Notes: generated by a model not told the origin, from the sequence alone. 64,000 nucleotides of DNA from Hysterangium stoloniferum (GCA_015178975.1 WHVD01000065.1:124001-188000), one strand, 5' to 3'; positions 10,690-22,788 are shown, numbered from the stretch's first letter. Translations and numbers: made by a program.

Positions 10690-11366
10690 GGAGGATGTTC
10701 ATAATTACTATAATTTTGGATATTTACTAATAAAAGTTATATTTCTACAAAACTTCATCTTTAAATAGTGATATCTATCCTGAAACTATTATATTGTCAA
10801 AAAGCAGCTATGAGAAATAGTCCTCCATATTACATCCTAAACAATTCACAGCCATTTGACAGATTACATTGTATATAATTTCCTTCCTTTTACAGATATC
10901 TACCAATACTTTTGTTGGTATTCCATTTTTTAAAACCTAAAACTGTAGTTATTTCCTAGTGAAATATGTGTGATATTATTAAAAAAAATTTCATCTTATG
11001 GCTTTCTTTGTTAAGTGAAACCACCTATATATTCTTAGTATGTTGAATCAAGTTGAAATCTCTTTATATTGACAGATCCATTCCAAGGTAATACATATGT
11101 ATTTAGAGGTGTCAATGATATACATACACATGGAATGGTCTATTTAAAGGTATATGCAATTTAAAAGTATTAGTATTTCAAACTACTAAACTCTTTCATT
11201 ATCTATTCATATCCTGGAAGATACTTTAGTCTGTAATGTACAAGAGAGTTTTAAATATTGTCAAAGTTTTAAAAAACAAATCATATTTGAAATGAGTCCT
11301 AAGATTTTAAATTACATTACGAGTATCTTAGAATTTGATACAATTAATAGTTTTCAAATGTCCTCC
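10690..11366 (-). mobile_element. MITE-like element, family 1, copy b (inverted relative to copy a)
   Basis: 677 bp. Its right end GTTTTCAAATGTCCTCC is the reverse complement of the start of copy a, and long blocks match throughout (for example the AATACATATGTATTTAGAGG region). Flanked by ATA on both sides (10687-10689, 11367-11369), the same 3-bp duplication as copy a in the other orientation. Together the two copies form a large inverted repeat with a 641-bp spacer. Confidence 0.7.
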
Positions 11367-11415
11367 ATACATATATCTATGTAAACACACCTGGCATGTC
11401 TTGGATGAAAGGGTG

Positions 11416-11996
11416 GGAGGATAACCAAAAATTTTAAAAGTTATTTATTCACTCAATTATATATATTTATATTGTTTGCTGTAGAATCAATGTTTTATCA
11501 AATTCAGTTGATTAGGTGACACTCTGAAGAATGGGAAAATATTAATATTTATCCTGTATCTGACAAAAGTTAGTCAAACAACCATCTGTAGATTATCCTT
11601 TTGGAATAAATTCCCTAATGGGAATTGGTCAGTTAGATAGTTCTGGTTAACTTTCTGAACCAAATAAATTTAACTATATGAAATATATTTGAAAGTTCAC
11701 ATGTATACTAGAGAATGCATTATTATCCTAAAGATTAAATCATAACCCAAAGATGCATTCTTATCCCAAGGATTGAGTTTTATCCCAAAGATTATGTCAT
11801 ATCCCAAAGAATCTTGTTTAATGATGATATTTGTAGATATTTTAAAAGGATATTTATATCTTGAAGATAAAAATTTGTGGTAATGAAATATAAATTTACA
11901 GAATATGTAGTCATAGCTGGAAGGAATAGTCTCACTTGAAAATATGAGGACTTTTCCATGAAATTTTGTATATTCAATGAAGTGTGACTATCCTCC
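11416..11996 (+). mobile_element. MITE-like element, family 2, copy a
   Basis: 581 bp. Starts GGAGGATAACC, ends TGACTATCCTCC. Closely related to 15425-16044 over its length (shared words such as TCTGACAAAAGTTAGT and TAGATTATCCTTTTGG). Flanks GTG and ATG differ at one base, so a target duplication is only suggestive here. No coding capacity. Ends resemble family 1, interior does not. Confidence 0.65.
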
Positions 11997-12570
11997 ATGG
12001 AACAAAATACTAGCAGGATCAAATAGGTTCCATATGGTACAAGATGAATAAAAAATATGAAATCAGCTTTATGTATATCACAATATAGCCCTGTCCATTT
12101 CATATTTCAACAACTAGGACAATCCCACAAGAATCATCTCTACTTCTTTTGACCATGCTTCACTTTGAACCTTTGCTTCAGCAAGCTTGGGTTAGGTTGG
12201 AACCATCTTTCATTACTTCGTAACACTGTCTCCCAATGATGAGCAGGTATAGTTTCTACAGCAGTTTTCTCAATCATCTGAGAACCAGAAAATAATGATA
12301 CACATCATTGGAACTTTCACCAGCCATTTTAGATTGACTTCCACTACTGTAATCTTTGGTCAACATTAGCATCTCTGGAATGTTCCAAAGCCTTAACAAT
12401 ACATATATTGGGTAATTTTTCAAGAATTGTCTGATGTCTGGTATTTGTATTGTGAATTAACATTTCCAAAACAACAAACATTGGAACCATTTTTTGAGCC
12501 ACTGTATATCAATTGAAGTTTTATGTATTTGAAAGTATTGCAGAATTTTCTCTATAAGATTGATGGTCCT
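11997..12570. other. AT-rich intergenic region
   Basis: No gene or repeat recognised. Confidence 0.4.
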
Positions 12571-13305
12571 TGTTACAACCCGTTCTCAGATCATTCAATC
12601 TTCCAATGATTCTCCATATATCTTCCAATGATTCTCTATATATCTTCCAATTATTCTCCATATATCTTCTGATGATTCTCTATATATCTTCCAATGATTC
12701 TCCATATATCTTCCAATGATTCTCCATATATCTTCCAATGATTCTCCATATATCTTCCAATGATTCTCCATGTATCTTCTGATGATTCTCTATATATCTT
12801 CTGACACAATTCCCATCACAGAATCTTACCAGTTCCTGGATGTCTCAGACATCATCTTTGTTCCACATTTGGTAACTTGTTGTTTAGACAAGAATTCACT
12901 CATTTACTCATTGTACTTCCATTCCAGAACTACTCTTTCCCATTCCATCTTATTATATTCCATTTTGGTATAATTTCCTATTCCATCTTATTGTGATCTT
13001 AGTTTGTAGTACAATAATGGAAACACATATATTAGTCCAATGTATTTTTTACTTACACTCCAAATCTGATATCAACTTAGTTTCTTATTCCTCATCCCTT
13101 TCTGTACACTCGATATCTTTGGAACTCTGAGTACTCATAATCTCCTGAGTAAGCTTCCATCTGAAATATAGGACACCCAAGTGTTTCATGTAGGGGCACA
13201 GCATATAAGCTGAAGCCAACATCCTTGAACACTATTTGGAAGTTATCAAGTTCCCAGTGATTTCTCAATAGTTCCTGGAATAAGTTCCCAACATGGGACT
13301 TAACA
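12571..13305 (+). mobile_element. solo LTR, family Y, copy 1
   Basis: Starts TGTTACAACCCG and ends GGGACTTAACA; flanked by a perfect 5-bp duplication GTCCT (12566-12570, 13306-13310). Matches the LTRs at 33927-34461 and, inverted, 50941-51505. It contains the block ATAAGCTGAAGCCAACATCC shared with the other LTR families near its 3' end. It is longer than its relatives (735 bp versus 535 and 565) because of an internal 22-bp minisatellite at 12600-12800. CpG has been almost fully lost compared with the copy at 50941. Confidence 0.9.
12600..12800. repeat. 22-bp tandem repeat inside the LTR
   Basis: About nine units of the type TCTTCCAATGATTCTCCATA with variants (CTGATGATTCTC, CAATTATTCTC). Lies near the 5' end of the LTR and explains its extra length. 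Confidence 0.9.
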
Positions 13306-13431
13306 GTCCTTGAGATTGAACATACATAGATGTTGAAGATAAAATGAATGAGACAAATGTCAACATGAAAGATTGAGTGATTGTTCCTGATGTTCCTTTT
13401 ATTCTTCAATGACTTTGCTCACACTATCATA

Positions 13432-13583
13432 GAATACAAACACAAAGACGAATAAACCACATCTTTGAGTTCACCAGAGATATATGGCAGATGTGCACCA
13501 CTTGACATAGTTCTTATGCCCTACAGTCGGTGCTGGGTGAACTCAAAGATGTGGTTTATTTGTCTTTATGTTTGTATTCACTT
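13432..13583. repeat. inverted repeat with 44-bp arms
   Basis: GAATACAAACACAAAGACG at 13432 returns in reverse complement at 13537-13580 with about two mismatches; the spacer is about 60 bp. Part of the spacer (TGACATAGTTCTTATGCCCT) is related to 13895-13930. No coding sequence. Confidence 0.75.
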
Positions 13584-14287
13584 TGGGAACCAACCATTAA
13601 TATTTAAGAATGGATCTCTGGGCTCTGGGGAAGGGACAACTAAACTTTTTGTCAGAATTTAAAATCTATCCCCTTTGTGCTAAAAATGGCCTTTTGTTCC
13701 ACTACTTTTGTTCCACTTTTCCTTTTGTTCCACTTTTCCTTTTGTTCCACTTTTCCTTTTGTCCACAATAATATTTAACCTGTGGCTCTTTGAGACCTTT
13801 GGGTGATTCCGTGCCTGTTGACATTTGGTAGCCAGGATATGACCAAGTTTTCGAATTAAGTATCAATTTGCAGGAGAGACATGGAAGATGCACACCGCTC
13901 GACATGGTTCTTGAGCAGATATGCCCTACAGTCCAAGAGATGTGTTGGCGCCCATCATAGCCTCTGTGTTGGGACTTGAAAGTACAATCCTTTCTTGAGC
14001 AACCCCAGGAGTGCATCTCGAGTGGCTAGTGAGCAATTTAGGGCCATTTATACACATATCAACAGGCTCTTGGATTGCCCATTGAATATATAGCATTTTG
14101 ATCAGACCCCAGGTGAAGTTCATTCCAACCCACTATGTGTTAGATTTGGAAATATAATATCTATTAGAATGTTCAAGCTGTTATAAGTCCCAAGTAGGCA
14201 TCAGTCCAGATATGACTGTATAAGTCCCAGTGTTGCATCAGAAGGACCTTATAGAATATGTATATATAATCCATTATATCACACTAG
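13584..14287. other. no gene; short TTCCACTTTTCCTTTTG repeats
   Basis: Four head-to-tail copies of about 17 bp (TTTTGTTCCACTTTTCC) at 13690-13762. Minus-strand open frames here merely read the repeat. Nothing else recognised. Confidence 0.5.
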
Positions 14288-14362
14288 ACCAATAGGTCCA
14301 GTAGCTTAGTGGTTTAGAGCACTGCTTATATAATGCTAGAGGTCCTTGGTTTAATCCCAGGT
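14288..14362 (+). other. tRNA-like sequence (probable tRNA-derived SINE head)
   Basis: GGTCCAGTAGCTTAGTGG fits the Pol III A box (TRGYNNARNNG) exactly, and GGTTTAATCCC differs from the B box GGTTCRANNCC by one base, with tRNA-like spacing of about 40 bp. A TTTT run follows at about 14373. Acceptor and anticodon stems pair poorly, so I do not call a working tRNA. Confidence 0.45.
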
Positions 14363-15424
14363 TGAGTCAATTCTTTTCTATACCTTTGACACTATGTTCT
14401 CGCCCTGTGAGTAGGAGAGGATTTAATGCATCCGTGTTTATGTATTGAATATTTCTTACGAACTCTCAGTGATGTCTACAAGGCCTGATGGTCGAGGGGG
14501 TTGAGGCAACCACTAGGCAAGTGCTGCTACAAATTGTACCATAGTGGACTGTACGAGGTGGCAACGAACAGTGCATCTTGGCTTTGGACTGGGAGATGTT
14601 ACATATTTTGGCTTTATTGGCTGCATCCAAATTCGTTGATATCTGATGGGTCTCTGGTCATCCTGGTCCATGCCCCAGCCACAAGACTCTGTCAAGGAAA
14701 TAGCAATGGTTGCACTATTCGAGAATGGTGCAGCCTCTTCGTGATAAGATAGGCCCATCCACTTCTTCAAGCTCTTCTTCATCAATAGTGTGCAAATCAT
14801 TCATAGAACCACTCTCATTCTTCCTCGAACAAACCACTGTCTCGGCATCAGTCTTCACTGTCCACAGCCACAGATGTCACAATGTTGAGCTTCTCGGGAA
14901 ATGACAAAGTACCATATGCTTTGGCTTGTTCTTGCGATGGTGCACCAATAACTATGCTTCCCAAAAAAACTACATGGCAATAATCTTCATCCTGACTACC
15001 AAATGTCAACAGACACAGAATTGCCTAGAGGACTTGAAGAGCCTCGTGTGGTGGCATATCATTGCTGGCTGGTCATCATTATCAGAATCATGTCATGTCT
15101 ACTTGTCTATATGTTGTCAGAGCTTCCACAAACATCCTAAATATCACTCCCAACAAACCACATAGGATATTGTCCCTATGGATGTATGAAATGTACAGAA
15201 GTGATAGGCATGGAAAGCAGTAATGTCCAATGATGGGCAGTCAATACTGAGAACTTGAAGAATACATCTGGAGTGGCACGTGAATAGCTGTAAAAACGTC
15301 AAGCCGCTGACTAGGGAAGATAATTATGAATTTTGCAGGTGTGGGGATATGTGCCTCCTGGGGCTGCCACTATGAATGTGGATAAGTATATATCACTAGG
15401 TAAACAGGTTGTTCCCAGTACTAA
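14363..15424. other. no gene recognised
   Basis: Short open frames on both strands at 14501-15165 show no domain. This stretch could be the body of a SINE or other decayed element but I cannot support that. Confidence 0.35.
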
Positions 15425-16044
15425 GGAGGATAACCCAAAACTTTAAAAGTTATTTATCCACTAAAGTATATATATTTATATTGTTTGTTGTAAAATTAAT
15501 ATTTAATCAAATTCAGCCTATCAGATAATATTCTGGAGAATAAGGAAATATTAATATTTATCTTGTATCTGACAAAAGTTAGTTGAACAAACATATATAG
15601 ATTATCCTTTTGGGGATAAATTCCACAACATGGATTGGTTGGCCAGATAGTTCTGGTTAACCTTCTAAACCAAATAAATTTAAATTGTATGAACTATATT
15701 TGAAAGTTTGCATAATATACAAGAGAATGCATCTTATCCAAAAGATTAAGTCATATCCTGAGTAATTTTGGTCAACTATAATGTTTGTGGACATTTTAAA
15801 AGTCATGGAGATACTAGAGAATGTATTTTATCCCAAAGATTAGGTAAAAACCCAGATAATCTTGTATAACCATGACATTTGTGCATATTTTAAGGGAGTG
15901 TACAAGTCTTAAAGATGAAGTTTTGGGTTAATGAAATATAAATCCCTAAAACATGTAGTCATAGCCAGGAGAAATAGTGTCACTTAAAAATATGAGGAGT
16001 TTTTCATAAAATTTTGTGTATTCAATGAATTGTGACTATCCTCC
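15425..16044 (+). mobile_element. MITE-like element, family 2, copy b
   Basis: 620 bp. Starts GGAGGATAACCC and ends TGACTATCCTCC, with identical flanks TAA (15422-15424 and 16045-16047). Co-linear with 11416-11996. No coding capacity. Confidence 0.75.
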
Positions 16045-18240
16045 TAAGGAGTCAAAGTGTATACCTGGCCATTTGGGTTTACTCGTCCATGAATAGCCTT
16101 TACATATGAATTGAAATGAAAAAGATGACGATTAGAGTTGTTGAAGTCACATTGCAGTTGAGCTCAGGTCTCACAATCTTATTGTGGTTCTGTGGCATGC
16201 TCCAGGTTCTTTTTCTAAATTTATTGACTCACTGTGTACAATGCATAGCTCAATCAGACAAATGTAATTTGCCCGAGTTCTCTAGTGATCGTAGGTCTCA
16301 CCCAGTGTCACTGTGTGACGGGCTATAGGAAAGTGCCGTGCAAAGTATCATGCTGCCGTGCAAGTGCTGTGACATGTTTCTTTTTTTTCAAATTAAGTAC
16401 ATACTTCATAAATTTTATATTATAAATTATCAAAATAAAATTATATTTGACATTAGATTATCAAAACATGAGAACTGTTACATCTAGTGTACCAGTTTCT
16501 GTCAGGGGACAATCTTAAGTTTTCCAATTTCACTCCTGACTTTCCTTAATATAGTTTCATAAATAAAGGGTGAGGGCACTTGCTGTTATCACATTTTCAA
16601 ACTCCACTGCACCTTTAGTTAGTCACCCACTAGCCGAGGATTCCTTAGACTTTTCTCTTCGGATTTCCTCTGCTAAGTAAGTAATACTGTATTCTACATG
16701 TATGTAACTAGATAGGTATAAAACTCACTTCGGATTTCCTCTGCTAGTACCCCAGCTCAGTCATAGTGCGAGTCAGCATGGTCTAGAGAGTCACCCTTAC
16801 AGTTTCCAGGTGAAAAATACCTTGTGCACCACTTTAATTGCCATATCTTTAGTTTCAGCCCTTCGTTGAGTAATATTAATACTCAAATAAACTTACTAAA
16901 CTCTAAAATAACAAAATGTAACTGTAAATGACATGGGTTCTAGGTTTACACCAAAAATTTGTATGTCACAGCAGTTACCTTCCTAATGAGGAAGTGTTGT
17001 GCAAGTATCACGACACTTCCTCATTAGGAAGGTGACTGCTGCAACAATTAAATAACTTTACCTGTGGATGACAGAGGCTCAAAAAAATGTTAAATACATG
17101 TGTGAAATGCTTTATATTGTTTTATATGCTCTCAAAATGAAACTTATATACAGAAAACTTCTTTATTTGTATCAAAACACTTTAATACCTTTAAGTCTCC
17201 TTGTAATTCAGCCTGGGTCACTTTCTGAGTATTCTTTCAGACTGTTTAAAAAAAATACCACCTAAGAGAATGAATATTGTTAGGACTATGCTGACTAAAT
17301 TCTCAGCTATACATAATGTTATACCCAATCAATATATATCAGCTGACTGCTTAGTATCCAACATCCATTCTCATTGGGGTTTATTGTTCTTGTTGTTTTC
17401 CCATCTTAGTCTCATTGTATTGTGTTGTTACCTGGGCCCCAGATCCTCCCAGTAATAGCCCATTCTTGCTATAAGGGTGGCTTCTGACCTGGACCTCATA
17501 TGGACTTCCCATATTCTCTAGACACTTACTAATCTGTGACCCAGTTTGTTCCTGATTATATTTTGATATGCATATATTCACTTGATATTATGTTTTTGGG
17601 CTTGGACTGACATTATTCTGCCCATTCCTTATCCTAGTTGTATTTTGTATTTGGGCTTTTTGGATTTACACCTGAGTCCTTTACATATATACATATATCC
17701 TCTAACAAAAACCTGATTTACCATTATATATATTAAAGACCTGTCCATCTTAAATTTTCACAGATACTAGTGCTCCAAAGCAACAAATTCTCACAATTCT
17801 TACAGAAGTGTAAAATAACTGGAAAGAAAAAAATCAAAAATAGCAATGGATTAATAAAAAGGCTAATCAGAGTCTCAACCAGGAATATAATGTTATTTGG
17901 GTAGGAATTGCAGAAGTTGATTGCCAGAGGCTCAAAAGATTTCAAACTCCGACACAGCAATGTGCCGCGCACTGCTGCGAGGGGTGCCGCGAAAAGTAGG
18001 CAATTGCCGCAAATACACATTTTGGTTTCAAACTAAAACAGAGTCATATTTTGAAAGGTAATACTCAAAATATCATGTTAAATGATATATGCTAAAAAAA
18101 AAAGGGCCTAATACACTATTTTAAATATTAAAACTAAGTCTTAAAGTAAATTAACAGTCCCCCAGTACATATATTGATGTATTATGAAGTATAGATGGAA
18201 AGTTATATCTATTTATGCTAGTCAAATGTGTTTTTGAGAG
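16045..18240. other. AT-rich intergenic region with one strong hairpin
   Basis: No gene recognised. The palindrome at 16969-17041 is listed separately. The last part, next to the CorA-like gene, rises in GC (18240-18420) and likely holds its promoter. Confidence 0.4.
16969..17041. repeat. long hairpin (33-bp arms, 7-base loop)
   Basis: CAGCAGTTACCTTCCTAATG at 16969 returns in reverse complement at 17009-17041 (end GGAAGGTGACTGCTG) with two mismatches; loop CAAGTAT. Could be the core of a tiny foldback element or a structured transcript. Confidence 0.85.
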
Positions 18241-18521
18241 CATTTTGAGGTGTTCGCGGCAGTCACGGCAGCCGCGACACCCTGCGCGGCACTTTCCCAT
18301 GGCCCCCTGTGTGACATTCTTTTGTGATTGGCTTTTAGCGCTCGCAAGACTAAGACTTGCCGTGGCACGACCATATCAAAAACTGACAGATAGTCGCATA
18401 CTCGACGCATTCGGAGCATGAGCGAACTGATTCTACCAAAATTAACTGACACGGCACCACGATCTTCTTTAGTACTTAAATCACAATCTCCCTAGCAGAC
18501 GGGCTTCCTTCCACCTGCACG

Positions 18522-20563
18522 ATGGCATCACAGCACCTGCACAAGAAGAAGACCTTAGCAAACCACAGGCACGCCGCTCCTAGTGCACCATGGCCGTGGA
18601 CCGACATTACGGAAAACATCAAACTCGAAGACATACCAGAAAAACATCAATGCCCTCACCAGCCAGGGGAATGTGTCGATTGTTGGAAGGAATATCCGCA
18701 ATCGCATTTTCCGAACTGGACACCAGACCAAGCGCGCAGAGGCGGCCTAAATAGTCTGTCAGAGTATTCACGGACCAAACATAACCTCCATTACGTCGAT
18801 GTTGCCAACGATGGTGCCTTTTCAGATCTCAAGAGACCAGACGTTGCCGAAAATGATGATGCTTTTTGGAAAATCATGCAAAATGCGGTATGAGACTCAC
18901 TCACACTCCAAAATTGAGTCCACGTGCATAGTTGAACCTAGTATTTCAGAAACGGACAGAAAATACCCGCGTTCGAGCCATATTTGTCGATGATCCCTCG
19001 TTATCTGTTCTAAAAATGATTGGACAAAAGTGAATAATATCCATGTCCACAATGCCTAACTTATGAATTATCCTATAGATATGAAGTGGAGCCTTTCTTC
19101 TGGACGTCTTCGATTAACTGGATACCTTCAAGATACCAAGAAAATATACAACTTAAGAAAGGAGATCGTGAGCTTGTTTCATTAGCGTTGGTGCATGTCT
19201 GTTTGCCAACCAATTTTCCAGATATCACGATTATCCTTGCATTTCCACGTCCAACAAAAAAATCAAGAGAACCAATGCCACCGCGAAGCACTTCCAATTC
19301 CGAAACACCCCAGGCTTCTGATAGCAAGCTGGAAATCGACACACAGGAACCGCTTCATATTCCCGGTTACACTCTCAACCTCGATTTGCTTGGAGTACAC
19401 GCAATTCGCGACGTCCAAAGCAGTACAATCATATCTTATCAGCCTGCGTTGGAACTGTCTTCACATTCAGTGACACCGGCGTCAAGTATACGTGATCGAG
19501 TGTTTCTTGTAGGTCAAAGCGTGTATTGGAGCAAGATATTCAAGGCTTCAAGTGATCCAACATTCGTGGTATTGACCATCCTGTGGTATGCGCTCTTCGC
19601 ATGGGACCAATCGCTGGAGCTCCTTTGGGGGCATATTTCTCGTCTTGTATGTATTTCAACCGTTTATGTATCAGTTAAGTAACAAATTTGTCTTGTTGCC
19701 TTTAGGAAGCGGATGCCATCAAAGCCACCGATGTTAGCTTCACAGAGAAATTGTATCATATCCGTGCATACCTCTTGCATTACGCGTCGCTCTTAGAAGA
19801 CTTTAAAAAATCCGTGGAATTTATACTCGTCACGCCGAACCCAGCTATGGATGCTCCTGTTCATGCGGATAATCGAGAATTTTCAGGAAGCATACTGGAA
19901 AGGGAATGCAAGATTTTACTATCACAGATCGAAAGACTTTCCCAAAGCAGAACATTCTGGGGTGAGCGATTGGCAAATTTAATGCAATTAGTGCGTAGGA
20001 TTGGTATATCAGCCTTTTCCTTTTGCTCGATTTTCTTAATTCTTCTGCTAAAAGGCATTTGCAAAAGTAAATTTCCAAGAGAGCAGCGACATGAAGGAAT
20101 TAACACAGGCTTCTCTGCGAGATAACGCTGCCATGAAGCAATTGACAGAGATTTCTCTGAAGGATAGCGCGGCCATGAAGGAATTAACAGAGGCTTCTCT
20201 GCGGGATAGCGCGGCCATGAAGCAAATTGCATACCTTACGATGGTTTTTTTACCTGCATCGTTCGTCGCAGTGAGTTATCTACTTTTGAGATTATGTTAA
20301 TGATGTTGTTTACCACATTCTGTTTATAGGCGGCGTTTGGAATGAACATTAAGGAGATAGTTGCCGATCCAAATATTAAAGGGACTCTGGCCCACTATGT
20401 TGGAGTAGCGATACCCTTCACGCTTGTTACCATGGGGGTAGTGATGGCATTACAAGGAGATGGTGGTGAGGAAGGTGTACAATCTTCATTCTTGCAGCTT
20501 ATGTCATCTATCAAATCGAAGTTGCGGAAACCTCGTACGCCCAATGATTCGATGGGGGAGTAA
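18522..20563 (+). CDS. CorA-like divalent-cation transporter family protein
   Basis: Six exons in phase: 18522-18887, 18950-19029, 19079-19646, 19706-19990, 20055-20270, 20330-20563; 582 residues. A large soluble N-terminal part contains VRAIFVDDPSLSVLKMIGQ and YEVEPFFWTSSINWIPSRYQ, typical of the basidiomycete CorA-like family. Two TM segments close the protein (about 491-508, ending in the GMN motif at 509-511, and about 524-546), the arrangement of CorA Mg2+ channels, where GMN forms the selectivity filter at the pore mouth. Just before TM1 are three perfect-length 14-residue repeats (446-487, e.g. MKELTEASLRDSAA), likely extending the long stalk helix. Start: first ATG after the putative promoter, with a basic N-terminus. 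Transport of Mg2+ is inferred; many fungal relatives are untested. Confidence 0.85.
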
Positions 20564-21720
20564 ATCTACATTGGGATGTATAAACTGCGATGGAACCGGG
20601 GACTGTGTCTTTAGGTACTATATATCTATCTAGTTTAATACCTGGACTGGCTGAATTACCTGACCCGACGACTTATAAGAACTACTAGTATTGTGACGAG
20701 TTTGATGTCCTGTCCAGTATTGTTTTCTACTCATCGCAGGTTCATTCGCGAATCATGGCCTCCTACTTGCTGACTATCGAGTAATTGTTATCCCCTGCGA
20801 GATGATTTGGCTACGTGTTATCTGCGGTGTTGCATCGTATGAGGGAAGACAACGCTTCTGAAAAGTCATATATTTTACAGTGGATATTAATAGAGAGCAC
20901 GCAACATCCTGTAATTGTAAATAAAATATTAATGAGTTGCCTTAAACTTAACTCCTCTCGAGGGTCCTTGACGGGTATTAAAGCATCGTACTATGGGCCA
21001 CTGACTCCTGAGGATTAAGATCAGATCGATAGACACCAATTTTATGACAATATTAGTTGATTCAATAGAGATCTGATCCATTGTGTCAGTCGAGTAATAT
21101 CTGCCATGAAGTAATGTACTATGCTTTTTTCGTATCTCCTGGGTTGGACCGTGATGACGCCTCCAATACGTGAGTGCCAGCTTCGCCAACGAAATTAATG
21201 GAGGAAAAAGTAACAAATAAGGGGGCAATCTCAGAACTCCACAATATATCATATTGATGTTGAAGAGGATGGAAGATTGTCGAAATCTGATAACCCAGTA
21301 CCTATCGTGCGTGTCGAACGAACAGGATTTTGAAAAACTCGTGAAACTCCTGATGAACATACAAGAGGTTCACAAGTAAGATGCACCATATTGACTACAA
21401 CATTATGTTTGTAGACTGAACCTTGGGCTCGTCGCGTTTGCGTGCTTCAAGGTTGCGGCTAAATTGACCGTGCCATTCAACGAAGTGTGTAAAGCTCCAG
21501 TATTCGGTGTTCAAGTTCTCTATATCTGAGTATTCTAGATATCTTATCGACCCGTTTTCCTGGACCTCATATATTAGGAGTGTTTCAGAGAGACGGCCCG
21601 TACAAGCAGTGGGATTACTGTTAAATGTGACCTGTGACTTACTGTGACACAAGTCTGAGGAAAGTTGTTACTATTCAGGTCACTAACTACAAGTTTATAT
21701 ATGTTATACATCAGTAGGCT
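20564..21720. other. intergenic, no gene recognised
   Basis: Minus-strand open frames at 20929-21652 have no recognised domain; one (21395-21652) reads like ordinary protein (ESLIYEVQENGS-like) but lacks support. Confidence 0.35.
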
Positions 21721-21822
21721 TGTCAGCTGTCAAAAGTGACAGCTGGTTGACAGCTGTCAGAAGTGACAGCTGATTGACAGCTTAAATGGAAACTGACAGC
21801 TGATTGACAGCTGTCATGGGAA
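21721..21822. repeat. short tandem repeats built on TGACAGCTGTCA
   Basis: The palindrome GACAGCTGTC and half-sites GTGACAGCTG recur about seven times, with spacers AAAAG, GTT and GATT. Each carries a CAGCTG E-box core. Confidence 0.75.
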
Positions 21823-21851
21823 ATGAAACTAAGAATACCCTGGAACATGCT

Positions 21852-21885
21852 GGAAGCTTCTAGAAGCTTCTAGAAGTTCCAGAAG
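21852..21885. promoter_or_regulatory. heat-shock-element-like run
   Basis: GGAAG CTTCT AGAAG CTTCT AGAAG in strict 5-bp register, followed after a one-base slip by GTTCC AGAAG. Heat shock factor binds alternating nGAAn/nTTCn units, and three are enough. It lies about 80 bp upstream of a decayed CorA-like paralog. Binding is inferred from sequence only. Confidence 0.5.
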
Positions 21886-21909
21886 GTCTTGGAGACAGTG
21901 GAGGCAGTT

Positions 21910-22222
21910 TTAACAATTACTTGTCCATCCTGTGGTATACATTGTACACATTCTCCTGGAATACGGTATGAAGCAAATCTCTTATTTAACCACAGTCTTT
22001 TTACCTGCTTCCTTCATTGCTGTAAGCCATCTGTCCATAGTGTCTGCCATGATCTTGACCAGTTATCCATAGGGTGTTTTTGGCATGAACACACGAGATT
22101 TTAACCCAGACTCCAACAGGACCTGTTCCACTACTTTGCAACGGCCATTCCCATTAACTATAGTGTCAACATGGATGATAGTGGCATATCAAGGACAATG
22201 GATTCAACAAGCAAATGGGTAG
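21910..22222 (+). pseudogene. remnant of a second CorA-like gene (TM1-GMN part)
   Basis: ATGAAGCAAATC at 21968 opens MKQISYLTTVFLPASFIA, then an intron at the same place as in the CorA-like gene (about 22022-22072, acceptor CCATAG), then GVFGMN and LTIVSTWMIVAYQGQW, to TAG at 22220. Just upstream, 21930-21965 reads SILWYTLYTFSW, matching TILWYALFAWDQ of exon 3, so exon 4 and most of exon 5 are deleted. The matching promoter piece lies 2.3 kb downstream. Non-functional. Confidence 0.7.
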
Positions 22223-22788
22223 ATGGCCTGATGAGATTACTGTGGCCTGCTATACTTGTCCAGTGACTTCTGGGCAACCAATAAGATAACTACAGTGGCA
22301 CTACTGCTATTAATCTGGGCAACACCTACATAGTTTGATTTAACATTCAATACGACACAGGACAACTAGTTTGGCATGTATGATACATAATGAGCTGACA
22401 ATTCTCCATATGACACCCCTGGTAAATTTACCTGTAGGAGAGAGATATCATGTGATTTGTAGACCAGGATATTTGCCCAAGGAATTTGAAAAAGAGGTAT
22501 CTACAGTCCTGGAGCCTCTATGCCACTCAGACCTCCCATGCCTTAGGTCCCAGTCTGAGAGTATACCAGACCACATAGACCAGATATTGCTCCCAGTGTA
22601 TGGGTATGCAAGGTACGCATGATATGGGAGTTGTCGCTAGTTGAGTTATATACACAGCTCAGATTAGTTTTTAACTTCACTATTTTCAGTATAAACATTT
22701 AAAGCATTATACAATAACAAATTAATCCCAGAGCAGATCAAAAGGAACATTGTTTATAACTAACCAGCTGGGAATGATGCAAACAAAG
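22223..22788. other. no gene recognised; one unplaced open frame
   Basis: The plus-strand frame 22371-22622 reads protein-like (VGERYHVICRPGYLPKEFEK, ending in Pro/Ser-rich text) but I do not recognise it; it may be a retroelement gag or captured exon remnant. Confidence 0.3.

Noticed and set aside
12600..12800. CRISPR-like 22-bp repeats
   Set aside because: No spacers; a minisatellite inside an LTR.
13092..13409. 105-codon minus-strand open frame
   Set aside because: Lies antisense across a solo LTR with a perfect target duplication.
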